Below the pieces are notes generated by a model. That model was not told the origin of the DNA. It ran no database searches and worked only from the letters and a program-made list of their open reading frames with translations. Below, piece by piece: positions 16,805-24,847 of a DNA stretch of 42,832 bases. A program made the position numbers and the translations under genes. The first letter of the stretch is position 1. Every line of letters starts with the position of its first letter. Origin of the DNA: Bacilli bacterium (GTDB lineage Bacteria; Bacillota_I; Bacilli_A; RF39; UBA660). The stretch covers positions 1-42,832 of the forward strand of contig JAFUTR010000041.1 of NCBI GenBank assembly GCA_017477845.1. Direction: 5' to 3'.

Positions 16805-16889
16805 AATGATGGATATAAGTGTTCAAAATAGGCTCTTGTATCGCATCATTATGTTAATTTTTCGAACTTTTCAAAGTTCGATTTTTTTT
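16805..16889 (+). ncRNA. Candidate small structured RNA ending in a terminator
   Basis: In the 369-base gap between the tRNA and the WXG cassette, AATGATGGATATA (16805-16817) can pair with TGTATC-G-CATCATT (16837-16850), giving a 13-bp stem with one bulge and one G-U pair, closed by a 19-base loop. It is followed by a strong terminator hairpin, TCGAACTTT / AAAGTTCGA (16862-16881), with eight T residues. A possible extended -10 (TGCTATAAG, 16772-16780) precedes it. A reading frame of about 36 codons crosses the terminator and lacks a ribosome binding site, so RNA is more likely than protein. It matches no RNA family that I recognise. The rest of the gap (16890-17020) is AT-rich and holds only weak promoter-like elements. 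Confidence 0.4.
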
Positions 16890-17034
16890 GTAAAAAAATG
16901 TAAAAAAGGAAAATAGATTTTACAAAACAAAAAAAATGGTAGATTTATTTAATAAAAAGTTGCTTATTTTCTAAAAAACATTTAAAATAATATTATGATA
17001 TGATGAGTATATAAGGTAAAGGTGATGGTAAAAT

Positions 17035-17808
17035 ATGGCAAGTAATAGATTAGTCATTAGAGAAGAAGAAATAGAAGATTTATCTGCAACTATGAATAAA
17101 GTCAGTAATAATACATCTTCTGCATCAAAAGGTGTAGTAACAAGGTTTGGCAAAGCAGCAAGTGCTGGAATGGGACCAAGTGTAAAAGCAATTTCTAAAG
17201 AATTAAGTTTAATATCGCAATCAATTGATAATGTTAAAAATATTATGAGAAAACATACTAAAGAGTTATTTGATTATGATCTTAAAATGGCTCAAGAAGC
17301 AGGTGCTATAGAAATTCCACAAGATTTCTTAGCTAATAACTCTACTAAAGTAAATACTTATAATCGATCATTATTAAGTAAAATCGATGGACGTTCTGTA
17401 AATGAAGGAGTTGCATCACATGCATTTGAAGAAATTGCTGATAATACTATTAATAGAAAAGATGTACTTGATATTACAAAGGATGCAACTAAAGAGCAAA
17501 CTTATGATGCTAGTAGTCAAGTTGTTAGATCAGCAGTAAGCGATATAACAAGTGATAAAGAACAGCAACTACAAAATCTAGATGAAAAAACAGTAATTGG
17601 ACAATCAGTACTTACAAATATCAATAATAACAATGTACAACGTACTCAACAACTTGATGAATCTACTGTTATTGGAAAATCGGTTTTAAGTGATATTAGT
17701 AATGGAATAGTACCTGGAGAAGTTAAATTAGATGATGATACTGAAATTGAAGGACAACTTGATTTAGATTCAATTAATAATAGAATGACTTCGACAGAAA
17801 AGAAATAA
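17035..17808 (+). CDS. WXG-locus helical protein with four 25-residue C-terminal repeats
   Basis: 257 residues without signal peptide or membrane helix. The first 95 or so residues look like a helical hairpin comparable to WXG100/ESAT-6-like proteins but lack the WxG turn (segments EEEIEDLSATMNKVSN and SVKAISKELSLISQSIDNV). The C-terminal part contains four tandem repeats of about 25 residues beginning near residues 154, 179, 204 and 229; the core reads LDxxTVIGxSVLxxIxN, best kept in copies two and three and degenerate in the last. AAAGGTGATG (17018-17027) precedes the ATG. It heads a four-gene unit with two WXG100-type genes and a large repeat protein. Function unknown; a secreted helical partner or chaperone is inference. 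Confidence 0.7.
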   Translation: MASNRLVIREEEIEDLSATMNKVSNNTSSASKGVVTRFGKAASAGMGPSVKAISKELSLISQSIDNVKNIMRKHTKELFDYDLKMAQEAGAIEIPQDFLANNSTKVNTYNRSLLSKIDGRSVNEGVASHAFEEIADNTINRKDVLDITKDATKEQTYDASSQVVRSAVSDITSDKEQQLQNLDEKTVIGQSVLTNINNNNVQRTQQLDESTVIGKSVLSDISNGIVPGEVKLDDDTEIEGQLDLDSINNRMTSTEKK

Positions 17809-17823
17809 TAGGCGGGTGATAAT

Positions 17824-18132
17824 ATGTTGATAAAAATGAAACATGATGAACTATCTAATGTTAAAGATGTAATGAAAAAAGATGGCGATTTATATGATGA
17901 AGAAATTAAATCAATGTTAAATCAAATTGCTATTTTAAGAACTATATGGCAAGGTGATGATGCTAAGGAATTTTGCGATAATGCAGAAAATTATTTTACT
18001 AAAATGAAAAATATTCCAATAGCACTTAGAAATATGTCTAGATTTGTTAATGAAGTAAATAAGAATTTTACAGAAGCAGATGAACAGTTTGCAAGAGAAC
18101 TTCGTACGGAGGTGGGTAATTACAATGAGTAA
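17824..18132 (+). CDS. WXG100-type protein (ESAT-6-like)
   Basis: 102 residues, all helical, with the WXG turn in the middle: RTIWQGDDAKEFCDNAENYF, with Trp near residue 40. Length, central WxG and the two-helix layout match WXG100 proteins, which are dimeric substrates of type VII secretion. The ATG at 17824 follows GGCGGGTGAT. The end overlaps the next WXG gene by eight bases, consistent with a co-translated pair that could form a heterodimer. No C-terminal YxxxD/E export signal is evident; the tail reads ADEQFARELRTEVGNYNE. Confidence 0.8.
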   Translation: MLIKMKHDELSNVKDVMKKDGDLYDEEIKSMLNQIAILRTIWQGDDAKEFCDNAENYFTKMKNIPIALRNMSRFVNEVNKNFTEADEQFARELRTEVGNYNE

Positions 18133-18451
18133 AGTTGTTATAACAGATTCAAATCAATTTGAAAGTGTAATTCTTTCACTTGAGAATTCTTATAGAAAGA
18201 TACAAGATATTTTTGCTAATGAAAGAAAGAATGTAGAAGAGATAAATGCTACAGAAACTTGGACTGGTAATTCTCAAAAAGTTCTTTATGAAAAATATAA
18301 ACTATTAAATTCAAATTATGAACCTATTGATTATTCGATAGACTTATATATAAAATTTTTAAAGAAAACGTTGCAAGATTATACGTTAATGGAAAATGAA
18401 ATTAATAGAAATATAGATGAAATGGCATCTAATATGGATGTTAATAGTTAG
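18125..18451 (+). CDS. WXG100-type protein, second copy
   Basis: 108 residues from ATG 18125, preceded by GGAGGTGGG. The WXG turn is ETWTGNSQKVLYEKYKLL around residue 44, between two long helices. It differs clearly in sequence from the preceding WXG100 protein, so they are not a recent duplication. An earlier in-frame start at 18080 would lie inside the upstream gene and is not supported. The gene is followed after 11 bases by the large repeat protein, whose ribosome binding site AGGAGGTG lies in the gap. A tail sequence YTLMENEINRNIDEMAS may extend the second helix. Confidence 0.78.
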   Translation: MSKVVITDSNQFESVILSLENSYRKIQDIFANERKNVEEINATETWTGNSQKVLYEKYKLLNSNYEPIDYSIDLYIKFLKKTLQDYTLMENEINRNIDEMASNMDVNS

Positions 18452-18462
18452 GAGGTGTTATA

Positions 18463-21276
18463 ATGGCAAATGGTAACACACTTTGGGATAGTCAAGGAAA
18501 AATTGAAACTGTTTCAGAGAATGGGAAAGTAACTACATTAACAGGAAAAGATGGAGAAGGAAGACAGTTTGAAAGAACAGTTAATGGAGATGCTGGAATT
18601 AGCTCAATAACATATACAAATGATGATGGAAGTTCTGAGAGAATAGCAACAGTATCAACTGGGACAATAAAAGTTGAAACTGCTGCAGATGGAAGTAAAA
18701 CAACAACATTACAAAATGGGAATGTAATGAAAGAATCTGCGGATGGGAAAGTAACTACATTAACAGGTGTGGATGGTCAGGGAAGAAACTTTACTAGAAC
18801 AATTAATAGAACTACTGGTGAAGATTCAATAACATACACTAATGCTGATGGTTCAACTAGAACAGAAGTAACAACTACTGAGGCTGATAGTGTAGTAAGG
18901 ATTAATGATTCTAATGGTACGATAGTACAAACTGAAACATATGCAGATGGAACAGGAAAAGAAATCAGAACATATAAAGATGGTAGTAAGAAAGATACTA
19001 CTTTAAAAGGTGATCAAAAAATTGCTACTTCTACTTATGATAAAGATGGGAAATTGACTTCTATTAATAATTATGAATATGATAATACAATAGGATATGA
19101 TGAGAATGAAAAGATTTCATCATTTAAATCTGATAGAGATTATTATATGGATGCAGTTGATAAAAAAACTAATAAAGCATACTATGTTAAATATGATAAA
19201 GATCATAATGTAATAGAAGTTATAGATAAAGAAACTGGTAAATTAGTAGATGCAAATGAATTAAAAAAGTTGGAACTTGATGATGATAAAACAGTAAATG
19301 ATTTTAGAAGTAATGCAGATAAATATGCTACTTTATCTAGTGAAGGGGAAAAATTTGGCGGAATAAGCGACGGAAGAAGTATTGACGAAGATAATTTGTC
19401 CAAATTAAATGGAATTGATACTAGAGATAGAGATGATGTGCATGATGAATTTATGCATGAAGGACATGTCACTCAGACTGCAAATTTAGGCTATACCGGA
19501 GAAAGACCAGAGAATTTTCATGAAATAGAAAATGGAACTGATGAAAAAGGAAATACAATTTATGCAGCAGATAGTAATAATACTAAATATGAAGCTGGAA
19601 AGGTAGTACAGCTTGCTGATAATGTTAACTTAGAAATACTATCTAAGACTGTGTATAATACTCCATCTGGAAGAACATATACTGGAAATGTTTTGGGTAA
19701 TACTAATCCAAAGACATATAGTAAACTTGAATATGCTGCTACTTATGCAGAAACTGGGCAGTTTTCATTTAAAGATTCATTTTTATCTGCTAAAGCTCTT
19801 GAATCAAATGGTGTTAAGTTTGAAGCTCATCCAGCTAAATACTTTGAAGGAACGGAACTTGCACAAATTTATAGTGATTTAGATAACAAAAACTGGGTGA
19901 TTGATTCTAAAAATTTGAGAGATGAGGTTGATCAAATTAGAAATGAATTTAAAAAGGTTCATGATGATATGGTTCAATGGGCAGGAGAATCAGCTAGTGC
20001 TGCAAAAGAAGCAATCTTAGATATTCTTGGGAAGTTTGAAGTTCCTATGGGGAATATAGACCGAGCTTTAGATCCTGCTTGTAAAGCTGCTGATGATTTA
20101 TTTAAAAAACTAGAAGAATTAAAAAATGCAGAAGTAAAATTAAAGGAATTACAAGCAGCAGAAGAAAAAGCAAGAATTACTTTATTAAATACTAAAGAAG
20201 AAGAAACAATATATCATTATGATAAATCTTCTGGTAAATTAAGTTGGATTGAAACGAAAACAACAGATGCATGGAAAGCTGCTAAGAAAAATTTAGAAGC
20301 TGCTGAACAGGCAGTAGAAGAACAAAAGACTAAAATGGATGGTATTATGGAATTAGCTTTACAATATTTATATGATATTAAGCACTATCAGCGATATCTT
20401 AAAACATTTAGTGATGTTCTTAAATCTCCTTGGGTTGCTTCTAAAGAAGCTGTAATAGCATTCCATGATACCGGTGCTTGGAAAGAATATCTTGAGAATT
20501 ATGTAAATATGCCGGTTATTACAAATTTGAGTGATTATCATGAAGGTGACGTTATTATTCATGATGATGCACATGGATATGTTTATGTTGTAACAGGAGC
20601 ATTTGATCCACTTACTGGTACAATTAGAATTGCATGTATAGATAGAGATGGAAATCGTATTGGGAATGAAGTTACTATTTGGGATCAAAGAGAAATAGTT
20701 CCAATAGAATATGTTCAGTCTTATGATAAGGAATATGAAGGATATCAGAAAAAGTATCCTAAAACAGTTCCTGAAACAGTACCTGATACTGTACAAAGAT
20801 CAACTCCTAAACCTGGACCTGGTGGAGGAGGAAATCATGATCATGATCCTAGTCCATCAAAGAATACAACACCAGAACCTATTACATCAGCACCTCCACC
20901 AATAACACCACCACCTACAACACCACATGTTCCAATAACAGAACCACTTACTATGCCACCAACTAAGCCATATGTTCCTGGAATTACGCCTACAACAACA
21001 ATCGATTATGTGGCTCCACATACTGGACTTGATGCTGTATATCAATCAAATGATAAAGCAGATACTACACAAAGTTCTGCTAGTTTAGGAGCTCTTGCTG
21101 GACTTGCAGTTGGAGCAGCTGGACTTGGACTTACTGGCCTAATGGGTGAAAAAGAAGATAAAGAAAAGAAAGAAGAAAATATAGAAAAACAAGAAGAAAA
21201 AACTGAAAATGATAATTTAGAAACATTTGATAATATTTTAGAAAAGAAAGATAATCCTTCAGTTGACGAAAAATAA
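18463..21276 (+). CDS. Large WXG-cassette protein: repeats, coiled coil, Pro-rich region, hydrophobic segment
   Basis: 937 residues without a signal peptide. Residues about 1-240 are Gly/Asp/Thr-rich repeats with TTLTGxDGxGRxFxRT and SITYTNxDGS, seen at about residues 20-59 and 94-133. Residues about 480-660 are helical and hold a WxG (Trp506 in MVQWAGESASAAKEAI), then a coiled coil (ELKNAEVKLKELQAAEEKA) broken by a short beta hairpin (IYHYDKSSGKLSWIE). About residues 690-760 look beta-rich (EGDVIIHDDAHGYVYVVTG). A Pro/Thr-rich linker spans about 770-865, a Gly/Ala hydrophobic helix lies near 873-896, and the tail is Lys/Glu-rich. It resembles a large LXG/WXG-linked substrate with a spacer and membrane-active segment. 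It has no LPxTG-type sorting motif. No enzymatic domain was recognised. Confidence 0.7.
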   Translation: MANGNTLWDSQGKIETVSENGKVTTLTGKDGEGRQFERTVNGDAGISSITYTNDDGSSERIATVSTGTIKVETAADGSKTTTLQNGNVMKESADGKVTTLTGVDGQGRNFTRTINRTTGEDSITYTNADGSTRTEVTTTEADSVVRINDSNGTIVQTETYADGTGKEIRTYKDGSKKDTTLKGDQKIATSTYDKDGKLTSINNYEYDNTIGYDENEKISSFKSDRDYYMDAVDKKTNKAYYVKYDKDHNVIEVIDKETGKLVDANELKKLELDDDKTVNDFRSNADKYATLSSEGEKFGGISDGRSIDEDNLSKLNGIDTRDRDDVHDEFMHEGHVTQTANLGYTGERPENFHEIENGTDEKGNTIYAADSNNTKYEAGKVVQLADNVNLEILSKTVYNTPSGRTYTGNVLGNTNPKTYSKLEYAATYAETGQFSFKDSFLSAKALESNGVKFEAHPAKYFEGTELAQIYSDLDNKNWVIDSKNLRDEVDQIRNEFKKVHDDMVQWAGESASAAKEAILDILGKFEVPMGNIDRALDPACKAADDLFKKLEELKNAEVKLKELQAAEEKARITLLNTKEEETIYHYDKSSGKLSWIETKTTDAWKAAKKNLEAAEQAVEEQKTKMDGIMELALQYLYDIKHYQRYLKTFSDVLKSPWVASKEAVIAFHDTGAWKEYLENYVNMPVITNLSDYHEGDVIIHDDAHGYVYVVTGAFDPLTGTIRIACIDRDGNRIGNEVTIWDQREIVPIEYVQSYDKEYEGYQKKYPKTVPETVPDTVQRSTPKPGPGGGGNHDHDPSPSKNTTPEPITSAPPPITPPPTTPHVPITEPLTMPPTKPYVPGITPTTTIDYVAPHTGLDAVYQSNDKADTTQSSASLGALAGLAVGAAGLGLTGLMGEKEDKEKKEENIEKQEEKTENDNLETFDNILEKKDNPSVDEK

Positions 21277-21280
21277 ATTA

Positions 21281-21307
21281 AAAAAGTCCTAATTATAGGA
21301 CTTTTTT
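21281..21307 (+). terminator. Rho-independent terminator of the WXG cassette
   Basis: AAAAAGTCCTA / TAGGACTTTTT pair over 11 bases around ATTA, followed by T. It separates the cassette from the sortase gene, which therefore probably has its own promoter. Confidence 0.88.
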
Positions 21308-21350
21308 CTTTATATGTGATAAAATTAATTTATAAGTTAAAGGAGAATTT

Positions 21351-22127
21351 ATGAAAAAGAATACTAAAAAACTATTATATGTATTTTTTATTCTTGTTAT
21401 GATTATTTCAGCAGCATGGTTTTATGTTGACTATACTAATAAAAATAATAATGAAGAAGAAGTACCAGAAGTTTATGAACCTACACCATCTGAAATTGAT
21501 GTAGATGATAAAGACAAGGAATCTGCTAAAGTTGAGTCTCTTGTTATTAAAATGGCACCTGATGTTGATTTAGCTGAGGAAAGAAGAAAAAACAATAATA
21601 ATGATATTGTGGGAAGACTTGAGATACCTGATTTATTTAACGTTTTGGTTGTTAAAACTACAAATAATGATTACTATTTAAATCATGCAGTTAACAAATC
21701 TTATGATATTAGGGGTAGTGAATTCTTAGATTATAGAGTTAATCCAACTAGTAAACAAGTTAATATCTATGGACATAATTCTAGAGATCCTAATATAAAA
21801 GTAGCATTTTTAAAACTTGAAAGTTACTTGAAAAAAGACTTTTTTGATAATAATCCTTACATAATATTCCAATATGATGGAGGAAAAAGTATTTATAAGA
21901 TAAAAGCTATTAAAGAAGTTTATGAAACAAATACAGAACACTTGCTTGTTGATAAAACTGGAAGTGATTTTGTAAATCACGTTAATACAATGACTACTGG
22001 CAATGGAATAATTTTTTCAAGAGATGTTAAAGTTGACGCTAATTCTGAGATATTAGTACTTCAAACATGTTCACATCATTGGAATAATGCCTTATACACT
22101 TTTATAGCAGTTAAAATTGATTATTAA
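21351..22127 (+). CDS. Sortase (class B-like) lacking the catalytic arginine
   Basis: 258 residues: an N-terminal transmembrane anchor at about residues 7-26, an acidic linker, then a sortase domain starting VGRLEIPDLFNVLVVKTT. His142 in NIYGHNSRD and Cys240 in LVLQTCSHHWNNALYTF match the catalytic His and Cys. Class B sortases carry an essential Arg some 8-11 residues after the Cys; here the residue eight after it is Leu248, and no Arg occurs between the Cys and the C-terminus. The enzyme may be altered or use another residue. The ATG follows AAAGGAGA. It sits just after the WXG cassette, suggesting a link, although a terminator separates them and no substrate with a sorting signal was seen. 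Confidence 0.78.
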   Translation: MKKNTKKLLYVFFILVMIISAAWFYVDYTNKNNNEEEVPEVYEPTPSEIDVDDKDKESAKVESLVIKMAPDVDLAEERRKNNNNDIVGRLEIPDLFNVLVVKTTNNDYYLNHAVNKSYDIRGSEFLDYRVNPTSKQVNIYGHNSRDPNIKVAFLKLESYLKKDFFDNNPYIIFQYDGGKSIYKIKAIKEVYETNTEHLLVDKTGSDFVNHVNTMTTGNGIIFSRDVKVDANSEILVLQTCSHHWNNALYTFIAVKIDY

Positions 22128-22160
22128 GAGATCTTTATGATCTTTTAATTTTGGTGATAT

Positions 22161-22526
22161 ATGAATAAAGATGTTAATACTATTCTTAATAATTTGTCAA
22201 AATCTAAGTTTAGAAGTAGTTTTCATTTAAATAAAAATATGAAAGACTATTGTAGAAAAAAAGGTAAAAATAAGATTACAGATGATGCTTATTATTTTAT
22301 TAACAATAGACTAAGACCATCTATAATAAAAAATGATGGAAAGCAGACGCCAATGAGACAAGTTCATCCAGTTTTTATAGCACAACATGCTTGTGCTTGT
22401 TGTTGTAGATCTTGTCTTTATAAATGGTATCATATTGAAAAAGAAAGAGAACTTAGTGATAAAGAAATAAATTTTATTGTAAGTTTGTTAATCAAATGGA
22501 TAGAGAAAGAACTTTCAGTTAAGTGA
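22161..22526 (+). CDS. DUF4186 family protein
   Basis: 121 residues matching DUF4186: SKFRSSFHLNKNMKDYCRKKG, NDGKQTPMRQVHPVFIAQHA and CACCCRSCLYKWYHI. The Cys cluster (C-A-C-C-C-x-x-C) together with His residues suggests metal binding, but no function is established that I know of. The ATG at 22161 follows GGTGAT. Its stop overlaps a GAGGTA ribosome binding site for the next gene, so the two are probably co-transcribed. Confidence 0.8.
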   Translation: MNKDVNTILNNLSKSKFRSSFHLNKNMKDYCRKKGKNKITDDAYYFINNRLRPSIIKNDGKQTPMRQVHPVFIAQHACACCCRSCLYKWYHIEKERELSDKEINFIVSLLIKWIEKELSVK

Positions 22527-22534
22527 GGTATTTT

Positions 22535-23077
22535 ATGAAAATAATAAAAAATAAGTTAAAGAATAAAATAAGTATTAGAACAGAAAAAAACTTTCCTATT
22601 GAAGGAGTTGAATTTATTGATATTAATCCTTTAATAATTGATAAAGTTGTATTAAAAGAAATAACTGATAAATTAGCAAGAAGAATAAAACAGTTAAATG
22701 TAGATTATATTGTTTCTCCTGAAGCTCGTGGATTCTTATTTGGTTCTAATGTTGCTTATAAATTAAATGTAGGATTTATTCCAGTTAGGAAAAAAGGAAA
22801 ACTTCCATTAAGTACTGTTGTTAAACAAGTTACATATAAAAAAGAATATGGAGAAGATATTTTAGAACTCCCTAAACTTGTTAATGATGATTATAAAGGT
22901 AAAAAGTTTTACTTAATAGATGATATTTATGCGACAGGTAATACTTTAAAAGCTATAGAAGATGGTATTATTGATTTAGGTGGAGAAGTAGTTGGATGTG
23001 GAGTAGTTGTGAATATAAAAGAATTAAATAATAATAAAATTATTTATTCACTTATTGATGTTAATGAAGAAAACTAA
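22535..23077 (+). CDS. Adenine phosphoribosyltransferase-like protein
   Basis: 180 residues of the type I phosphoribosyltransferase fold. The PRPP-binding loop is FYLIDDIYATGNTLKA. Other apt-like features are FIDINPLIID, SPEARGFLFGSNVAY, FIPVRKKGKLP and YGEDILEL. Family members make AMP from adenine and PRPP in purine salvage. It fits apt well in motif order, but the divergent N-terminus with a basic start leaves room for another purine PRT. The ATG at 22535 has GAGGTA at 22525-22530; an earlier GTG at 22523 overlaps the previous stop and this ribosome binding site. Confidence 0.75.
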   Translation: MKIIKNKLKNKISIRTEKNFPIEGVEFIDINPLIIDKVVLKEITDKLARRIKQLNVDYIVSPEARGFLFGSNVAYKLNVGFIPVRKKGKLPLSTVVKQVTYKKEYGEDILELPKLVNDDYKGKKFYLIDDIYATGNTLKAIEDGIIDLGGEVVGCGVVVNIKELNNNKIIYSLIDVNEEN

Positions 23078-23095
23078 ATTACTAGTTTTCTTTTT
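23067..23095 (+). terminator. Rho-independent terminator containing the stop codon
   Basis: AAGAAAACTA (23067-23076) pairs with TAGTTTTCTT (23083-23092), followed by T. The gene's stop TAA overlaps the 5' arm. Confidence 0.78.
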
Positions 23096-23171
23096 AATTA
23101 ATTGTTGAAATGTTTGAGTTGTTATTTTATAATATTAAGAAAATTAGTTTTAAAAGAAAAGAGTGATTTTG

Positions 23172-24781
23172 ATGGTTACAAATGATACATATGAATATGG
23201 AATAAAATATAGATCAGTAAAGTTAGATAACGGGAATTATATTCTTTTTCCTATTTCTTTAATTGGTGGCTTGAGTGATGGCTTTAGCTTTTCTAGTAAT
23301 GATGAAACTATTCAAATTGCTAATTTTAAAAAAGATTTAAAGAGAAAGTTTGTAATGGATAAAGTATTTACTACCGAAGAACTAGAAGAAATATATGGGT
23401 ATGATGAAGATACAGATTTTTTATCAAATGTTTTCTTTGAAGATTATAAAAATGTACTAATATATGTAGAAGTAGATAAAGATGATGAGGATATACTTAA
23501 TAAGTATGAAATTAATTTAGATAATTTCAAGGAAAGAGAATATGATTTAACCTATTTTATGGATAAAAATGTTCCTGCTATTATTTTAAATCAAGATATC
23601 TTAGATGAACTTTTGCAAGCTGATGATATTCTAGAAATTAAGTCACTTCTTTATAAATATAAGAATTTAGTTGAAAGTTTTAAAAGCTTTAGTGAGGAAA
23701 AAGGAGTTACTAGAGTTAATATAGTTAATGGAAAAGTTAAATCTTTTGATACAATTAAGAATATAGCTTTAAATACTAAAGTCGCAGATGAAAATGTATT
23801 ACCATTTGGTTGTGTTGATGTAACTTATAATGGACTTAGAAGCGCTATTAAAGAAAAAGTTTTTGGGCATGATGAAGAAATAGATACTTTTGCTCAAAAA
23901 TTATATATGAATTATACGGCAGAAGATAATGAAACTGTTGAATCTGTGCTTCTTGTTGGACCAACTGGAACAGGAAAAACTGAAACAGTTAAGCTGCTTG
24001 TGATTATTTATGTATACCTTATGTTCATGCTAATGCTTCTAATATTGTTCCTCAAGGAATTAAAGGAATGAGTGTAGAAGATATTATTGGAAGCTTATAT
24101 GAATTATCTGATTGTGATGTAAAAAAAGCTGAAAGAGGATTAGTATTTTTAGATGAATTTGATAAATTAAATGATAGTGATTTAGAAATTAAAAGTTCTG
24201 TTAAGAATATATTATTAACTTTTACTGAAGGTGGAACATTTCCTATTGATAATGATAGATATTCTTTTGATTTTAGTTCAAAAATGGTAACAAAAGTATA
24301 TGCTGGTGTATTTGATAAAATTAATGAGCAATTAAAAAAGCCAATGGGATTCGGAATAGATACATCTCATTTAAATCAATTAAAAGATGAGTCTGATATT
24401 AGAAAGAAAATAATAGATAAAGGATATTTTACATTAGAAGAATTATCAAGAATAAGCTCAGTTCTTGCGTTTAATGAACTAGATAGAGAAACTAAAAAGA
24501 ATATTTTATTATCTTCTAAATTAAGTGAATTTGCTAAGAAAAAAGATCGCTATAAAAGACAATTTAATATTGATTTAGTTGCAAGTGATGACTTTATTGA
24601 AGGAATTCTTGATAAAATATCTAATAGTGAAACAGGAATGCGTAGTGTTAATAATCTTGTTAAAAGAAGTATTAATTCTGCTGAGAAGGGGTTATTGGAA
24701 AATGAGGATAAAGGTTATAAAAAATTAGTTCTTACTAAAAATACTGTTTTGGATCCTAAACAATTTGAATTGTTGAAGTGA
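23172..24781 (+). pseudogene. ClpX-like AAA+ ATPase, frameshifted near 23998
   Basis: Two adjoining frames together encode one protein of about 536 residues. The first holds an unrecognised N-terminal domain of about 230 residues and Walker A GPTGTGKTE (from residue 263), then runs into out-of-frame codons and stops at 24071. The second reads GLVFLDEFDKL (Walker B), VYAGVFDKI (sensor 1 region) and TGMRSVNNLVKRSI (sensor 2 region). Reading the frame change at CTGCTT-G restores a continuous ClpX-like segment, DYLCIPYVHANASNIVPQG. One T appears missing, since CTG CTT TGT GAT would keep the frame. It may be a real mutation or an assembly error; the rest of the gene is intact and its codon use is normal. 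The N-terminus lacks the ClpX zinc finger, so the substrate is unclear. ATG 23172 is preferred over GTG 23163. Confidence 0.75.
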
Positions 24782-24800
24782 ATTATTTATTCACTTTTTT
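24776..24800 (+). terminator. Rho-independent terminator
   Basis: AAGTGAAT (24776-24783) pairs with ATTCACTT (24789-24796), followed by T residues. The TGA stop of the AAA+ gene is inside the 5' arm. Confidence 0.75.
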
Positions 24801-24847
24801 ATTTTTTTTAAATATGTTATACTCAAATAAGGTAGTGAGATGATTTT

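Noticed and set aside
17790-17797. A TTCGACA (reverse 0A box) inside the first WXG-cassette gene.
   Set aside because: It is a single copy within coding sequence with no promoter near it, so chance is the better explanation.
20368-20796. A 142-codon minus-strand reading frame inside the large WXG-cassette gene.
   Set aside because: Its residues are low-complexity Ile/Asn/Ser from the complement of a real gene, with no ribosome binding site on that strand.
18463-21276. A cell-wall sorting signal (LPxTG or NPxTx) in the large protein that would make it the sortase substrate.
   Set aside because: No such motif is present in its C-terminal 200 residues; the hydrophobic helix is followed by a long acidic tail rather than a short basic one.
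23990-24072. Programmed frameshifting in the AAA+ gene.
   Set aside because: CTGCTTG is not a known slippery sequence, and no downstream stimulatory structure was seen; a mutation or sequence error is simpler.
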